Source of the DNA: Apostichopus japonicus
Lineage: Eukaryota > Echinodermata > Holothuroidea > Aspidochirotida > Stichopodidae
Direction: 5' to 3'
DNA: 64,000 nt
NCBI RefSeq assembly: GCF_037975245.1
Contig: NW_027288846.1
Coordinates: forward strand, 1 to 64,000
The position numbers and the translations under genes were made by a program. Positions 40,257 through 52,300 of this stretch are shown here, one piece after another. Each line of letters opens with the position of its first letter. Position 1 is the first letter of the stretch. The notes beneath the pieces are model-generated. The model was not told where the DNA came from. It searched no databases and saw only the letters and a list, made by a program, of their open reading frames with translations.

Positions 40257-40750
40257 TCATCAGCTCGTACAGTGCGCCGAGCCATCGCGCCACTGTATGG
40301 ACTGAGATATTAGGCCGATTAACTAATACTTACAGCTCCCCGTGTAGGCACTTGTGTAAAAGGTCGGCAAAAGACGTCATCACCCGGGGTTCGAACCACG
40401 GATGCAAAAGAGGGTCTCGCTCATCAGCTCGTACAGTGCGCCGAGCCATCGCGCCACTGTATGGACTGAGATATTAGGCCGATTAACTAATACTTACAGC
40501 TCCCCGTGTAGGCACTTGCTGTAAAAGGTCGGCAAAAGACGTCATCACCCGGGGTTCGAACCACGGATGCAAAAGAGGGTCTCGCTCATCAGCTCGTACA
40601 GTGCGCCGAGCCATCGCGCCACTGTATGGACTGAGATATTAGGCCGATTAACTAATACTTACAGCTCCCCGTGTAGGCACTTGCTGTAAAAGGTCGGCAA
40701 AAGACGTCATCACCCGGGGTTCGAACCACGGATGCAAAAGAGGGTCTCGC
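40257..40750. repeat. A158G cluster, right copy (units 245-247) with C99 deletion
   Basis: The same C99 deletion (after 40354) and the same three A158G changes (40413, 40578, 40743) occur exactly 3134 bp, or 19 units less one base, after the left copy. Four shared rare changes in the same order indicate duplication of one ancestral segment, not parallel mutation. No third copy is seen near 43391-43884. Confidence 0.95.
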
Positions 40751-43700
40751 TCATCAGCTCGTACAGTGCGCCGAGCCATCGCGCCACTGTATGGACTGAG
40801 ATATTAGGCCGATTAACTAATACTTACAGCTCCCCGTGTAGGCACTTGCTGTAAAAGGTCGGCAAAAGACGTCATCACCCGGGGTTCGAACCACGGATGC
40901 AAAAGAGAGTCTCGCTCATCAGCTCGTACAGTGCGCCGAGCCATCGCGCCACTGTATGGACTGAGATATTAGGCCGATTAACTAATACTTACAGCTCCCC
41001 GTGTAGGCACTTGCTGTAAAAGGTCGGCAAAAGACGTCATCACCCGGGGTTCGAACCACGGATGCAAAAGAGAGTCTCGCTCATCAGCTCGTACAGTGCG
41101 CCGAGCCATCGCGCCACTGTATGGACTGAGATATTAGGCCGATTAACTAATACTTACAGCTCCCCGTGTAGGCACTTGCTGTAAAAGGTCGGCAAAAGAC
41201 GTCATCACCCGGGGTTCGAACCACGGATGCAAAAGAGAGTCTCGCTCATCAGCTCGTACAGTGCGCCGAGCCATCGCGCCACTGTATGGACTGAGATATT
41301 AGGCCGATTAACTAATACTTACAGCTCCCCGTGTAGGCACTTGCTGTAAAAGGTCGGCAAAAGACGTCATCACCCGGGGTTCGAACCACGGATGCAAAAG
41401 AGAGTCTCGCTCATCAGCTCGTACAGTGCGCCGAGCCATCGCGCCACTGTATGGACTGAGATATTAGGCCGATTAACTAATACTTACAGCTCCCCGTGTA
41501 GGCACTTGCTGTAAAAGGTCGGCAAAAGACGTCATCACCCGGGGTTCGAACCACGGATGCAAAAGAGAGTCTCGCTCATCAGCTCGTACAGTGCGCCGAG
41601 CCATCGCGCCACTGTATGGACTGAGATATTAGGCCGATTAACTAATACTTACAGCTCCCCGTGTAGGCACTTGCTGTAAAAGGTCGGCAAAAGACGTCAT
41701 CACCCGGGGTTCGAACCACGGATGCAAAAGAGAGTCTCGCTCATCAGCTCGTACAGTGCGCCGAGCCATCGCGCCACTGTATGGACTGAGATATTAGGCC
41801 GATTAACTAATACTTACAGCTCCCCGTGTAGGCACTTGCTGTAAAAGGTCGGCAAAAGACGTCATCACCCGGGGTTCGAACCACGGATGCAAAAGAGAGT
41901 CTCGCTCATCAGCTCGTACAGTGCGCCGAGCCATCGCGCCACTGTATGGACTGAGATATTAGGCCGATTAACTAATACTTACAGCTCCCCGTGTAGGCAC
42001 TTGCTGTAAAAGGTCGGCAAAAGACGTCATCACCCGGGGTTCGAACCACGGATGCAAAAGAGAGTCTCGCTCATCAGCTCGTACAGTGCGCCGAGCCATC
42101 GCGCCACTGTATGGACTGAGATATTAGGCCGATTAACTAATACTTACAGCTCCCCGTGTAGGCACTTGCTGTAAAAGGTCGGCAAAAGACGTCATCACCC
42201 GGGGTTCGAACCACGGATGCAAAAGAGAGTCTCGCTCATCAGCTCGTACAGTGCGCCGAGCCATCGCGCCACTGTATGGACTGAGATATTAGGCCGATTA
42301 ACTAATACTTACAGCTCCCCGTGTAGGCACTTGCTGTAAAAGGTCGGCAAAAGACGTCATCACCCGGGGTTCGAACCACGGATGCAAAAGAGAGTCTCGC
42401 TCATCAGCTCGTACAGTGCGCCGAGCCATCGCGCCACTGTATGGACTGAGATATTAGGCCGATTAACTAATACTTACAGCTCCCCGTGTAGGCACTTGCT
42501 GTAAAAGGTCGGCAAAAGACGTCATCACCCGGGGTTCGAACCACGGATGCAAAAGAGAGTCTCGCTCATCAGCTCGTACAGTGCGCCGAGCCATCGCGCC
42601 ACTGTATGGACTGAGATATTAGGCCGATTAACTAATACTTACAGCTCCCCGTGTAGGCACTTGCTGTAAAAGGTCGGCAAAAGACGTCATCACCCGGGGT
42701 TCGAACCACGGATGCAAAAGAGAGTCTCGCTCATCAGCTCGTACAGTGCGCCGAGCCATCGCGCCACTGTATGGACTGAGATATTAGGCCGATTAACTAA
42801 TACTTACAGCTCCCCGTGTAGGCACTTGCTGTAAAAGGTCGGCAAAAGACGTCATCACCCGGGGTTCGAACCACGGATGCAAAAGAGAGTCTCGCTCATC
42901 AGCTCGTACAGTGCGCCGAGCCATCGCGCCACTGTATGGACTGAGATATTAGGCCGATTAACTAATACTTACAGCTCCCCGTGTAGGCACTTGCTGTAAA
43001 AGGTCGGCAAAAGACGTCATCACCCGGGGTTCGAACCACGGATGCAAAAGAGAGTCTCGCTCATCAGCTCGTACAGTGCGCCGAGCCATCGCGCCACTGT
43101 ATGGACTGAGATATTAGGCCGATTAACTAATACTTACAGCTCCCCGTGTAGGCACTTGCTGTAAAAGGTCGGCAAAAGACGTCATCACCCGGGGTTCGAA
43201 CCACGGATGCAAAAGAGAGTCTCGCTCATCAGCTCGTACAGTGCGCCGAGCCATCGCGCCACTGTATGGACTGAGATATTAGGCCGATTAACTAATACTT
43301 ACAGCTCCCCGTGTAGGCACTTGCTGTAAAAGGTCGGCAAAAGACGTCATCACCCGGGGTTCGAACCACGGATGCAAAAGAGAGTCTCGCTCATCAGCTC
43401 GTACAGTGCGCCGAGCCATCGCGCCACTGTATGGACTGAGATATTAGGCCGATTAACTAATACTTACAGCTCCCCGTGTAGGCACTTGCTGTAAAAGGTC
43501 GGCAAAAGACGTCATCACCCGGGGTTCGAACCACGGATGCAAAAGAGAGTCTCGCTCATCAGCTCGTACAGTGCGCCGAGCCATCGCGCCACTGTATGGA
43601 CTGAGATATTAGGCCGATTAACTAATACTTACAGCTCCCCGTGTAGGCACTTGCTGTAAAAGGTCGGCAAAAGACGTCATCACCCGGGGTTCGAACCACG

Positions 43701-45865
43701 GATGCAAAAGAGAGTCTCGCTCATCAGCTCGTACAGTGCGCCGAGCCATCGCGCCACTGTATGGACTGAGATATTAGGCCGATTAACTAATACTTACAGC
43801 TCCCCGTGTAGGCACTTGCTGTAAAAGGTCGGCAAAAGACGTCATCACCCGGGGTTCGAACCACGGATGCAAAAGAGAGTCTCGCTCATCAGCTCGTACA
43901 GTGCGCCGAGCCATCGCGCCACTGTATGGACTGAGATATTAGGCCGATTAACTAATACTTACAGCTCCCCGTGTAGGCACTTGCTGTAAAAGGTCGGCAA
44001 AAGACGTCATCACCCGGGGTTCGAACCACGGATGCAAAAGAGAGTCTCGCTCATCAGCTCGTACAGTGCGCCGAGCCATCGCGCCACTGTATGGACTGAG
44101 ATATTAGGCCGATTAACTAATACTTACAGCTCCCCGTGTAGGCACTTGCTGTAAAAGGTCGGCAAAAGACGTCATCACCCGGGGTTCGAACCACGGATGC
44201 AAAAGAGAGTCTCGCTCATCAGCTCGTACAGTGCGCCGAGCCATCGCGCCACTGTATGGACTGAGATATTAGGCCGATTAACTAATACTTACAGCTCCCC
44301 GTGTAGGCACTTGCTGTAAAAGGTCGGCAAAAGACGTCATCACCCGGGGTTCGAACCACGGATGCAAAAGAGAGTCTCGCTCATCAGCTCGTACAGTGCG
44401 CCGAGCCATCGCGCCACTGTATGGACTGAGATATTAGGCCGATTAACTAATACTTACAGCTCCCCGTGTAGGCACTTGCTGTAAAAGGTCGGCAAAAGAC
44501 GTCATCACCCGGGGTTCGAACCACGGATGCAAAAGAGAGTCTCGCTCATCAGCTCGTACAGTGCGCCGAGCCATCGCGCCACTGTATGGACTGAGATATT
44601 AGGCCGATTAACTAATACTTACAGCTCCCCGTGTAGGCACTTGCTGTAAAAGGTCGGCAAAAGACGTCATCACCCGGGGTTCGAACCACGGATGCAAAAG
44701 AGAGTCTCGCTCATCAGCTCGTACAGTGCGCCGAGCCATCGCGCCACTGTATGGACTGAGATATTAGGCCGATTAACTAATACTTACAGCTCCCCGTGTA
44801 GGCACTTGCTGTAAAAGGTCGGCAAAAGACGTCATCACCCGGGGTTCGAACCACGGATGCAAAAGAGAGTCTCGCTCATCAGCTCGTACAGTGCGCCGAG
44901 CCATCGCGCCACTGTATGGACTGAGATATTAGGCCGATTAACTAATACTTACAGCTCCCCGTGTAGGCACTTGCTGTAAAAGGTCGGCAAAAGACGTCAT
45001 CACCCGGGGTTCGAACCACGGATGCAAAAGAGAGTCTCGCTCATCAGCTCGTACAGTGCGCCGAGCCATCGCGCCACTGTATGGACTGAGATATTAGGCC
45101 GATTAACTAATACTTACAGCTCCCCGTGTAGGCACTTGCTGTAAAAGGTCGGCAAAAGACGTCATCACCCGGGGTTCGAACCACGGATGCAAAAGAGAGT
45201 CTCGCTCATCAGCTCGTACAGTGCGCCGAGCCATCGCGCCACTGTATGGACTGAGATATTAGGCCGATTAACTAATACTTACAGCTCCCCGTGTAGGCAC
45301 TTGCTGTAAAAGGTCGGCAAAAGACGTCATCACCCGGGGTTCGAACCACGGATGCAAAAGAGAGTCTCGCTCATCAGCTCGTACAGTGCGCCGAGCCATC
45401 GCGCCACTGTATGGACTGAGATATTAGGCCGATTAACTAATACTTACAGCTCCCCGTGTAGGCACTTGCTGTAAAAGGTCGGCAAAAGACGTCATCACCC
45501 GGGGTTCGAACCACGGATGCAAAAGAGAGTCTCGCTCATCAGCTCGTACAGTGCGCCGAGCCATCGCGCCACTGTATGGACTGAGATATTAGGCCGATTA
45601 ACTAATACTTACAGCTCCCCGTGTAGGCACTTGCTGTAAAAGGTCGGCAAAAGACGTCATCACCCGGGGTTCGAACCACGGATGCAAAAGAGAGTCTCGC
45701 TCATCAGCTCGTACAGTGCGCCGAGCCATCGCGCCACTGTATGGACTGAGATATTAGGCCGATTAACTAATACTTACAGCTCCCCGTGTAGGCACTTGCT
45801 GTAAAAGGTCGGCAAAAGACGTCATCACCCGGGGTTCGAACCACGGATGCAAAAGAGAGTCTCGC

Positions 45866-46195
45866 TCATCAGCTCGTACAGTGCGCCGAGCCATCGCGCC
45901 ACTGTATGGACTGAGATATTAGGCCGATTAACTAATACTTACAGCTCCCCGTGTAGGCAATTGCTGTAAAAGGTCGGCAAAAGACGTCATCACCCGGGGT
46001 TCGAACCACGGATGCAAAAGAGAGTCTCGCTCATCAGCTCGTACAGTGCGCCGAGCCATCGCGCCACTGTATGGACTGAGATATTAGGCCGATTAACTAA
46101 TACTTACAGCTCCCCGTGTAGGCAATTGCTGTAAAAGGTCGGCAAAAGACGTCATCACCCGGGGTTCGAACCACGGATGCAAAAGAGAGTCTCGC
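45866..46195. repeat. C95A pair (units 279-280)
   Basis: Two adjacent units read ggcaattgct instead of ggcacttgct, with A at 45960 and 46125. The change creates an MfeI site (CAATTG) found nowhere else in the window. The pair is the smallest shared-variant run here and probably records a single-unit duplication. Confidence 0.93.
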
Positions 46196-48670
46196 TCATC
46201 AGCTCGTACAGTGCGCCGAGCCATCGCGCCACTGTATGGACTGAGATATTAGGCCGATTAACTAATACTTACAGCTCCCCGTGTAGGCACTTGCTGTAAA
46301 AGGTCGGCAAAAGACGTCATCACCCGGGGTTCGAACCACGGATGCAAAAGAGAGTCTCGCTCATCAGCTCGTACAGTGCGCCGAGCCATCGCGCCACTGT
46401 ATGGACTGAGATATTAGGCCGATTAACTAATACTTACAGCTCCCCGTGTAGGCACTTGCTGTAAAAGGTCGGCAAAAGACGTCATCACCCGGGGTTCGAA
46501 CCACGGATGCAAAAGAGAGTCTCGCTCATCAGCTCGTACAGTGCGCCGAGCCATCGCGCCACTGTATGGACTGAGATATTAGGCCGATTAACTAATACTT
46601 ACAGCTCCCCGTGTAGGCACTTGCTGTAAAAGGTCGGCAAAAGACGTCATCACCCGGGGTTCGAACCACGGATGCAAAAGAGAGTCTCGCTCATCAGCTC
46701 GTACAGTGCGCCGAGCCATCGCGCCACTGTATGGACTGAGATATTAGGCCGATTAACTAATACTTACAGCTCCCCGTGTAGGCACTTGCTGTAAAAGGTC
46801 GGCAAAAGACGTCATCACCCGGGGTTCGAACCACGGATGCAAAAGAGAGTCTCGCTCATCAGCTCGTACAGTGCGCCGAGCCATCGCGCCACTGTATGGA
46901 CTGAGATATTAGGCCGATTAACTAATACTTACAGCTCCCCGTGTAGGCACTTGCTGTAAAAGGTCGGCAAAAGACGTCATCACCCGGGGTTCGAACCACG
47001 GATGCAAAAGAGAGTCTCGCTCATCAGCTCGTACAGTGCGCCGAGCCATCGCGCCACTGTATGGACTGAGATATTAGGCCGATTAACTAATACTTACAGC
47101 TCCCCGTGTAGGCACTTGCTGTAAAAGGTCGGCAAAAGACGTCATCACCCGGGGTTCGAACCACGGATGCAAAAGAGAGTCTCGCTCATCAGCTCGTACA
47201 GTGCGCCGAGCCATCGCGCCACTGTATGGACTGAGATATTAGGCCGATTAACTAATACTTACAGCTCCCCGTGTAGGCACTTGCTGTAAAAGGTCGGCAA
47301 AAGACGTCATCACCCGGGGTTCGAACCACGGATGCAAAAGAGAGTCTCGCTCATCAGCTCGTACAGTGCGCCGAGCCATCGCGCCACTGTATGGACTGAG
47401 ATATTAGGCCGATTAACTAATACTTACAGCTCCCCGTGTAGGCACTTGCTGTAAAAGGTCGGCAAAAGACGTCATCACCCGGGGTTCGAACCACGGATGC
47501 AAAAGAGAGTCTCGCTCATCAGCTCGTACAGTGCGCCGAGCCATCGCGCCACTGTATGGACTGAGATATTAGGCCGATTAACTAATACTTACAGCTCCCC
47601 GTGTAGGCACTTGCTGTAAAAGGTCGGCAAAAGACGTCATCACCCGGGGTTCGAACCACGGATGCAAAAGAGAGTCTCGCTCATCAGCTCGTACAGTGCG
47701 CCGAGCCATCGCGCCACTGTATGGACTGAGATATTAGGCCGATTAACTAATACTTACAGCTCCCCGTGTAGGCACTTGCTGTAAAAGGTCGGCAAAAGAC
47801 GTCATCACCCGGGGTTCGAACCACGGATGCAAAAGAGAGTCTCGCTCATCAGCTCGTACAGTGCGCCGAGCCATCGCGCCACTGTATGGACTGAGATATT
47901 AGGCCGATTAACTAATACTTACAGCTCCCCGTGTAGGCACTTGCTGTAAAAGGTCGGCAAAAGACGTCATCACCCGGGGTTCGAACCACGGATGCAAAAG
48001 AGAGTCTCGCTCATCAGCTCGTACAGTGCGCCGAGCCATCGCGCCACTGTATGGACTGAGATATTAGGCCGATTAACTAATACTTACAGCTCCCCGTGTA
48101 GGCACTTGCTGTAAAAGGTCGGCAAAAGACGTCATCACCCGGGGTTCGAACCACGGATGCAAAAGAGAGTCTCGCTCATCAGCTCGTACAGTGCGCCGAG
48201 CCATCGCGCCACTGTATGGACTGAGATATTAGGCCGATTAACTAATACTTACAGCTCCCCGTGTAGGCACTTGCTGTAAAAGGTCGGCAAAAGACGTCAT
48301 CACCCGGGGTTCGAACCACGGATGCAAAAGAGAGTCTCGCTCATCAGCTCGTACAGTGCGCCGAGCCATCGCGCCACTGTATGGACTGAGATATTAGGCC
48401 GATTAACTAATACTTACAGCTCCCCGTGTAGGCACTTGCTGTAAAAGGTCGGCAAAAGACGTCATCACCCGGGGTTCGAACCACGGATGCAAAAGAGAGT
48501 CTCGCTCATCAGCTCGTACAGTGCGCCGAGCCATCGCGCCACTGTATGGACTGAGATATTAGGCCGATTAACTAATACTTACAGCTCCCCGTGTAGGCAC
48601 TTGCTGTAAAAGGTCGGCAAAAGACGTCATCACCCGGGGTTCGAACCACGGATGCAAAAGAGAGTCTCGC

Positions 48671-49330
48671 TCATCAGCTCGTACAGTGCGCCGAGCCATC
48701 GCGCCACTGTATGGACTGAGATATTAGGCCGATTAACTAATACTTACAGCTCCCCGTGTAGGCACTTGCTGTAAAAAGGTCGGCAAAAGACGTCATCACC
48801 CGGGGTCGAACCACGGATGCAAAGAGAGACTCGCTCATCAGCTCGTACAGTGCGCCGAGCCATCGCGCCACTGTATGGGACTGAGATATTAGGCCGATAA
48901 CTAATACTTACAGCTCCCCGTGTAGGCACTTGCTGTAAAAGGTCGGCAAAAGACGTCATCACCGGGGGTTCGAACCACGGATGCAAAAGAGAGTCTCGCT
49001 CATCAGCTCGTACAGTGCGCCGAGCCATCGCGCCACTGTATGGACTGAGATATTAGGCCGATTAACTAACACTTACAGCTCCCCGTGTAGGCACTTGCTG
49101 TAAAAGGTCGGCAAAAGACGTCATCACCCGGGGTTCGAACCACGGGATGCAAAAGAGAGTCTCGCTCATCAGCTCGTACAGTGCGCCGAGCCATCGCGCC
49201 ACTGTATGGACTGAGATATTAGGCCGATTAACTAACACTTACAGCTCCCCGTGTAGGCACTTGCTGTAAAAGGTCGGCAAAAGACGTCATCACCGGGGTT
49301 CGAACCACGGATGCAAAAGAGAGTCTCGCC
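48671..49330. repeat. indel-rich junction, units 296-299
   Basis: Eight single-base indels and at least two substitutions fall within about 560 bp. They are A gained (48773-48777), T lost (48806), A lost (48821-48823), G gained (48877-48879), T lost (48897), G gained (49144-49146), C lost (49293-49294) and C gained (49329-49330), plus T160A at 48829 and C130G at 48964. The T71-to-T71C switch (first C at 49070) lies inside it. On either side tens of units are free of indels. This marks a recombination or array junction, or a low-quality assembly join. Confidence 0.9.
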
Positions 49331-52300
49331 TCATCAGCTCGTACAGTGCGCCGAGCCATCGCGCCACTGTATGGACTGAGATATTAGGCCGATTAACTAA
49401 CACTTACAGCTCCCCGTGTAGGCACTTGCTGTAAAAGGTCGGCAAAAGACGTCATCACCCGGGGTTCGAACCACGGATGCAAAAGAGAGTCTCGCTCATC
49501 AGCTCGTACAGTGCGCCGAGCCATCGCGCCACTGTATGGACTGAGATATTAGGCCGATTAACTAACACTTACAGCTCCCCGTGTAGGCACTTGCTGTAAA
49601 AGGTCGGCAAAAGACGTCATCACCCGGGGTTCGAACCACGGATGCAAAAGAGAGTCTCGCTCATCAGCTCGTACAGTGCGCCGAGCCATCGCGCCACTGT
49701 ATGGACTGAGATATTAGGCCGATTAACTAACACTTACAGCTCCCCGTGTAGGCACTTGCTGTAAAAGGTCGGCAAAAGACGTCATCACCCGGGGTTCGAA
49801 CCACGGATGCAAAAGAGAGTCTCGCTCATCAGCTCGTACAGTGCGCCGAGCCATCGCGCCACTGTATGGACTGAGATATTAGGCCGATTAACTAACACTT
49901 ACAGCTCCCCGTGTAGGCACTTGCTGTAAAAGGTCGGCAAAAGACGTCATCACCCGGGGTTCGAACCACGGATGCAAAAGAGAGTCTCGCTCATCAGCTC
50001 GTACAGTGCGCCGAGCCATCGCGCCACTGTATGGACTGAGATATTAGGCCGATTAACTAACACTTACAGCTCCCCGTGTAGGCACTTGCTGTAAAAGGTC
50101 GGCAAAAGACGTCATCACCCGGGGTTCGAACCACGGATGCAAAAGAGAGTCTCGCTCATCAGCTCGTACAGTGCGCCGAGCCATCGCGCCACTGTATGGA
50201 CTGAGATATTAGGCCGATTAACTAACACTTACAGCTCCCCGTGTAGGCACTTGCTGTAAAAGGTCGGCAAAAGACGTCATCACCCGGGGTTCGAACCACG
50301 GATGCAAAAGAGAGTCTCGCTCATCAGCTCGTACAGTGCGCCGAGCCATCGCGCCACTGTATGGACTGAGATATTAGGCCGATTAACTAACACTTACAGC
50401 TCCCCGTGTAGGCACTTGCTGTAAAAGGTCGGCAAAAGACGTCATCACCCGGGGTTCGAACCACGGATGCAAAAGAGAGTCTCGCTCATCAGCTCGTACA
50501 GTGCGCCGAGCCATCGCGCCACTGTATGGACTGAGATATTAGGCCGATTAACTAACACTTACAGCTCCCCGTGTAGGCACTTGCTGTAAAAGGTCGGCAA
50601 AAGACGTCATCACCCGGGGTTCGAACCACGGATGCAAAAGAGAGTCTCGCTCATCAGCTCGTACAGTGCGCCGAGCCATCGCGCCACTGTATGGACTGAG
50701 ATATTAGGCCGATTAACTAACACTTACAGCTCCCCGTGTAGGCACTTGCTGTAAAAGGTCGGCAAAAGACGTCATCACCCGGGGTTCGAACCACGGATGC
50801 AAAAGAGAGTCTCGCTCATCAGCTCGTACAGTGCGCCGAGCCATCGCGCCACTGTATGGACTGAGATATTAGGCCGATTAACTAACACTTACAGCTCCCC
50901 GTGTAGGCACTTGCTGTAAAAGGTCGGCAAAAGACGTCATCACCCGGGGTTCGAACCACGGATGCAAAAGAGAGTCTCGCTCATCAGCTCGTACAGTGCG
51001 CCGAGCCATCGCGCCACTGTATGGACTGAGATATTAGGCCGATTAACTAACACTTACAGCTCCCCGTGTAGGCACTTGCTGTAAAAGGTCGGCAAAAGAC
51101 GTCATCACCCGGGGTTCGAACCACGGATGCAAAAGAGAGTCTCGCTCATCAGCTCGTACAGTGCGCCGAGCCATCGCGCCACTGTATGGACTGAGATATT
51201 AGGCCGATTAACTAACACTTACAGCTCCCCGTGTAGGCACTTGCTGTAAAAGGTCGGCAAAAGACGTCATCACCCGGGGTTCGAACCACGGATGCAAAAG
51301 AGAGTCTCGCTCATCAGCTCGTACAGTGCGCCGAGCCATCGCGCCACTGTATGGACTGAGATATTAGGCCGATTAACTAACACTTACAGCTCCCCGTGTA
51401 GGCACTTGCTGTAAAAGGTCGGCAAAAGACGTCATCACCCGGGGTTCGAACCACGGATGCAAAAGAGAGTCTCGCTCATCAGCTCGTACAGTGCGCCGAG
51501 CCATCGCGCCACTGTATGGACTGAGATATTAGGCCGATTAACTAACACTTACAGCTCCCCGTGTAGGCACTTGCTGTAAAAGGTCGGCAAAAGACGTCAT
51601 CACCCGGGGTTCGAACCACGGATGCAAAAGAGAGTCTCGCTCATCAGCTCGTACAGTGCGCCGAGCCATCGCGCCACTGTATGGACTGAGATATTAGGCC
51701 GATTAACTAACACTTACAGCTCCCCGTGTAGGCACTTGCTGTAAAAGGTCGGCAAAAGACGTCATCACCCGGGGTTCGAACCACGGATGCAAAAGAGAGT
51801 CTCGCTCATCAGCTCGTACAGTGCGCCGAGCCATCGCGCCACTGTATGGACTGAGATATTAGGCCGATTAACTAACACTTACAGCTCCCCGTGTAGGCAC
51901 TTGCTGTAAAAGGTCGGCAAAAGACGTCATCACCCGGGGTTCGAACCACGGATGCAAAAGAGAGTCTCGCTCATCAGCTCGTACAGTGCGCCGAGCCATC
52001 GCGCCACTGTATGGACTGAGATATTAGGCCGATTAACTAACACTTACAGCTCCCCGTGTAGGCACTTGCTGTAAAAGGTCGGCAAAAGACGTCATCACCC
52101 GGGGTTCGAACCACGGATGCAAAAGAGAGTCTCGCTCATCAGCTCGTACAGTGCGCCGAGCCATCGCGCCACTGTATGGACTGAGATATTAGGCCGATTA
52201 ACTAACACTTACAGCTCCCCGTGTAGGCACTTGCTGTAAAAGGTCGGCAAAAGACGTCATCACCCGGGGTTCGAACCACGGATGCAAAAGAGAGTCTCGC

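Larger units (their letters stand above)
32998..48999. repeat. array segment V: 97 units, base type, with local variant clusters
   Basis: Units 201-297 carry A28 and T71. Inside are the two A158G clusters (37123-37616 and 40257-40750) and the C95A pair (45866-46195). The right end runs into the indel-rich junction starting at unit 296. The remaining units appear identical to the base monomer. Confidence 0.92.

Noticed and set aside
48744-49028. 94-codon minus-strand ORF
   Set aside because: It arises from several frameshifting indels in the junction zone and repeats the same satellite-derived peptide twice.
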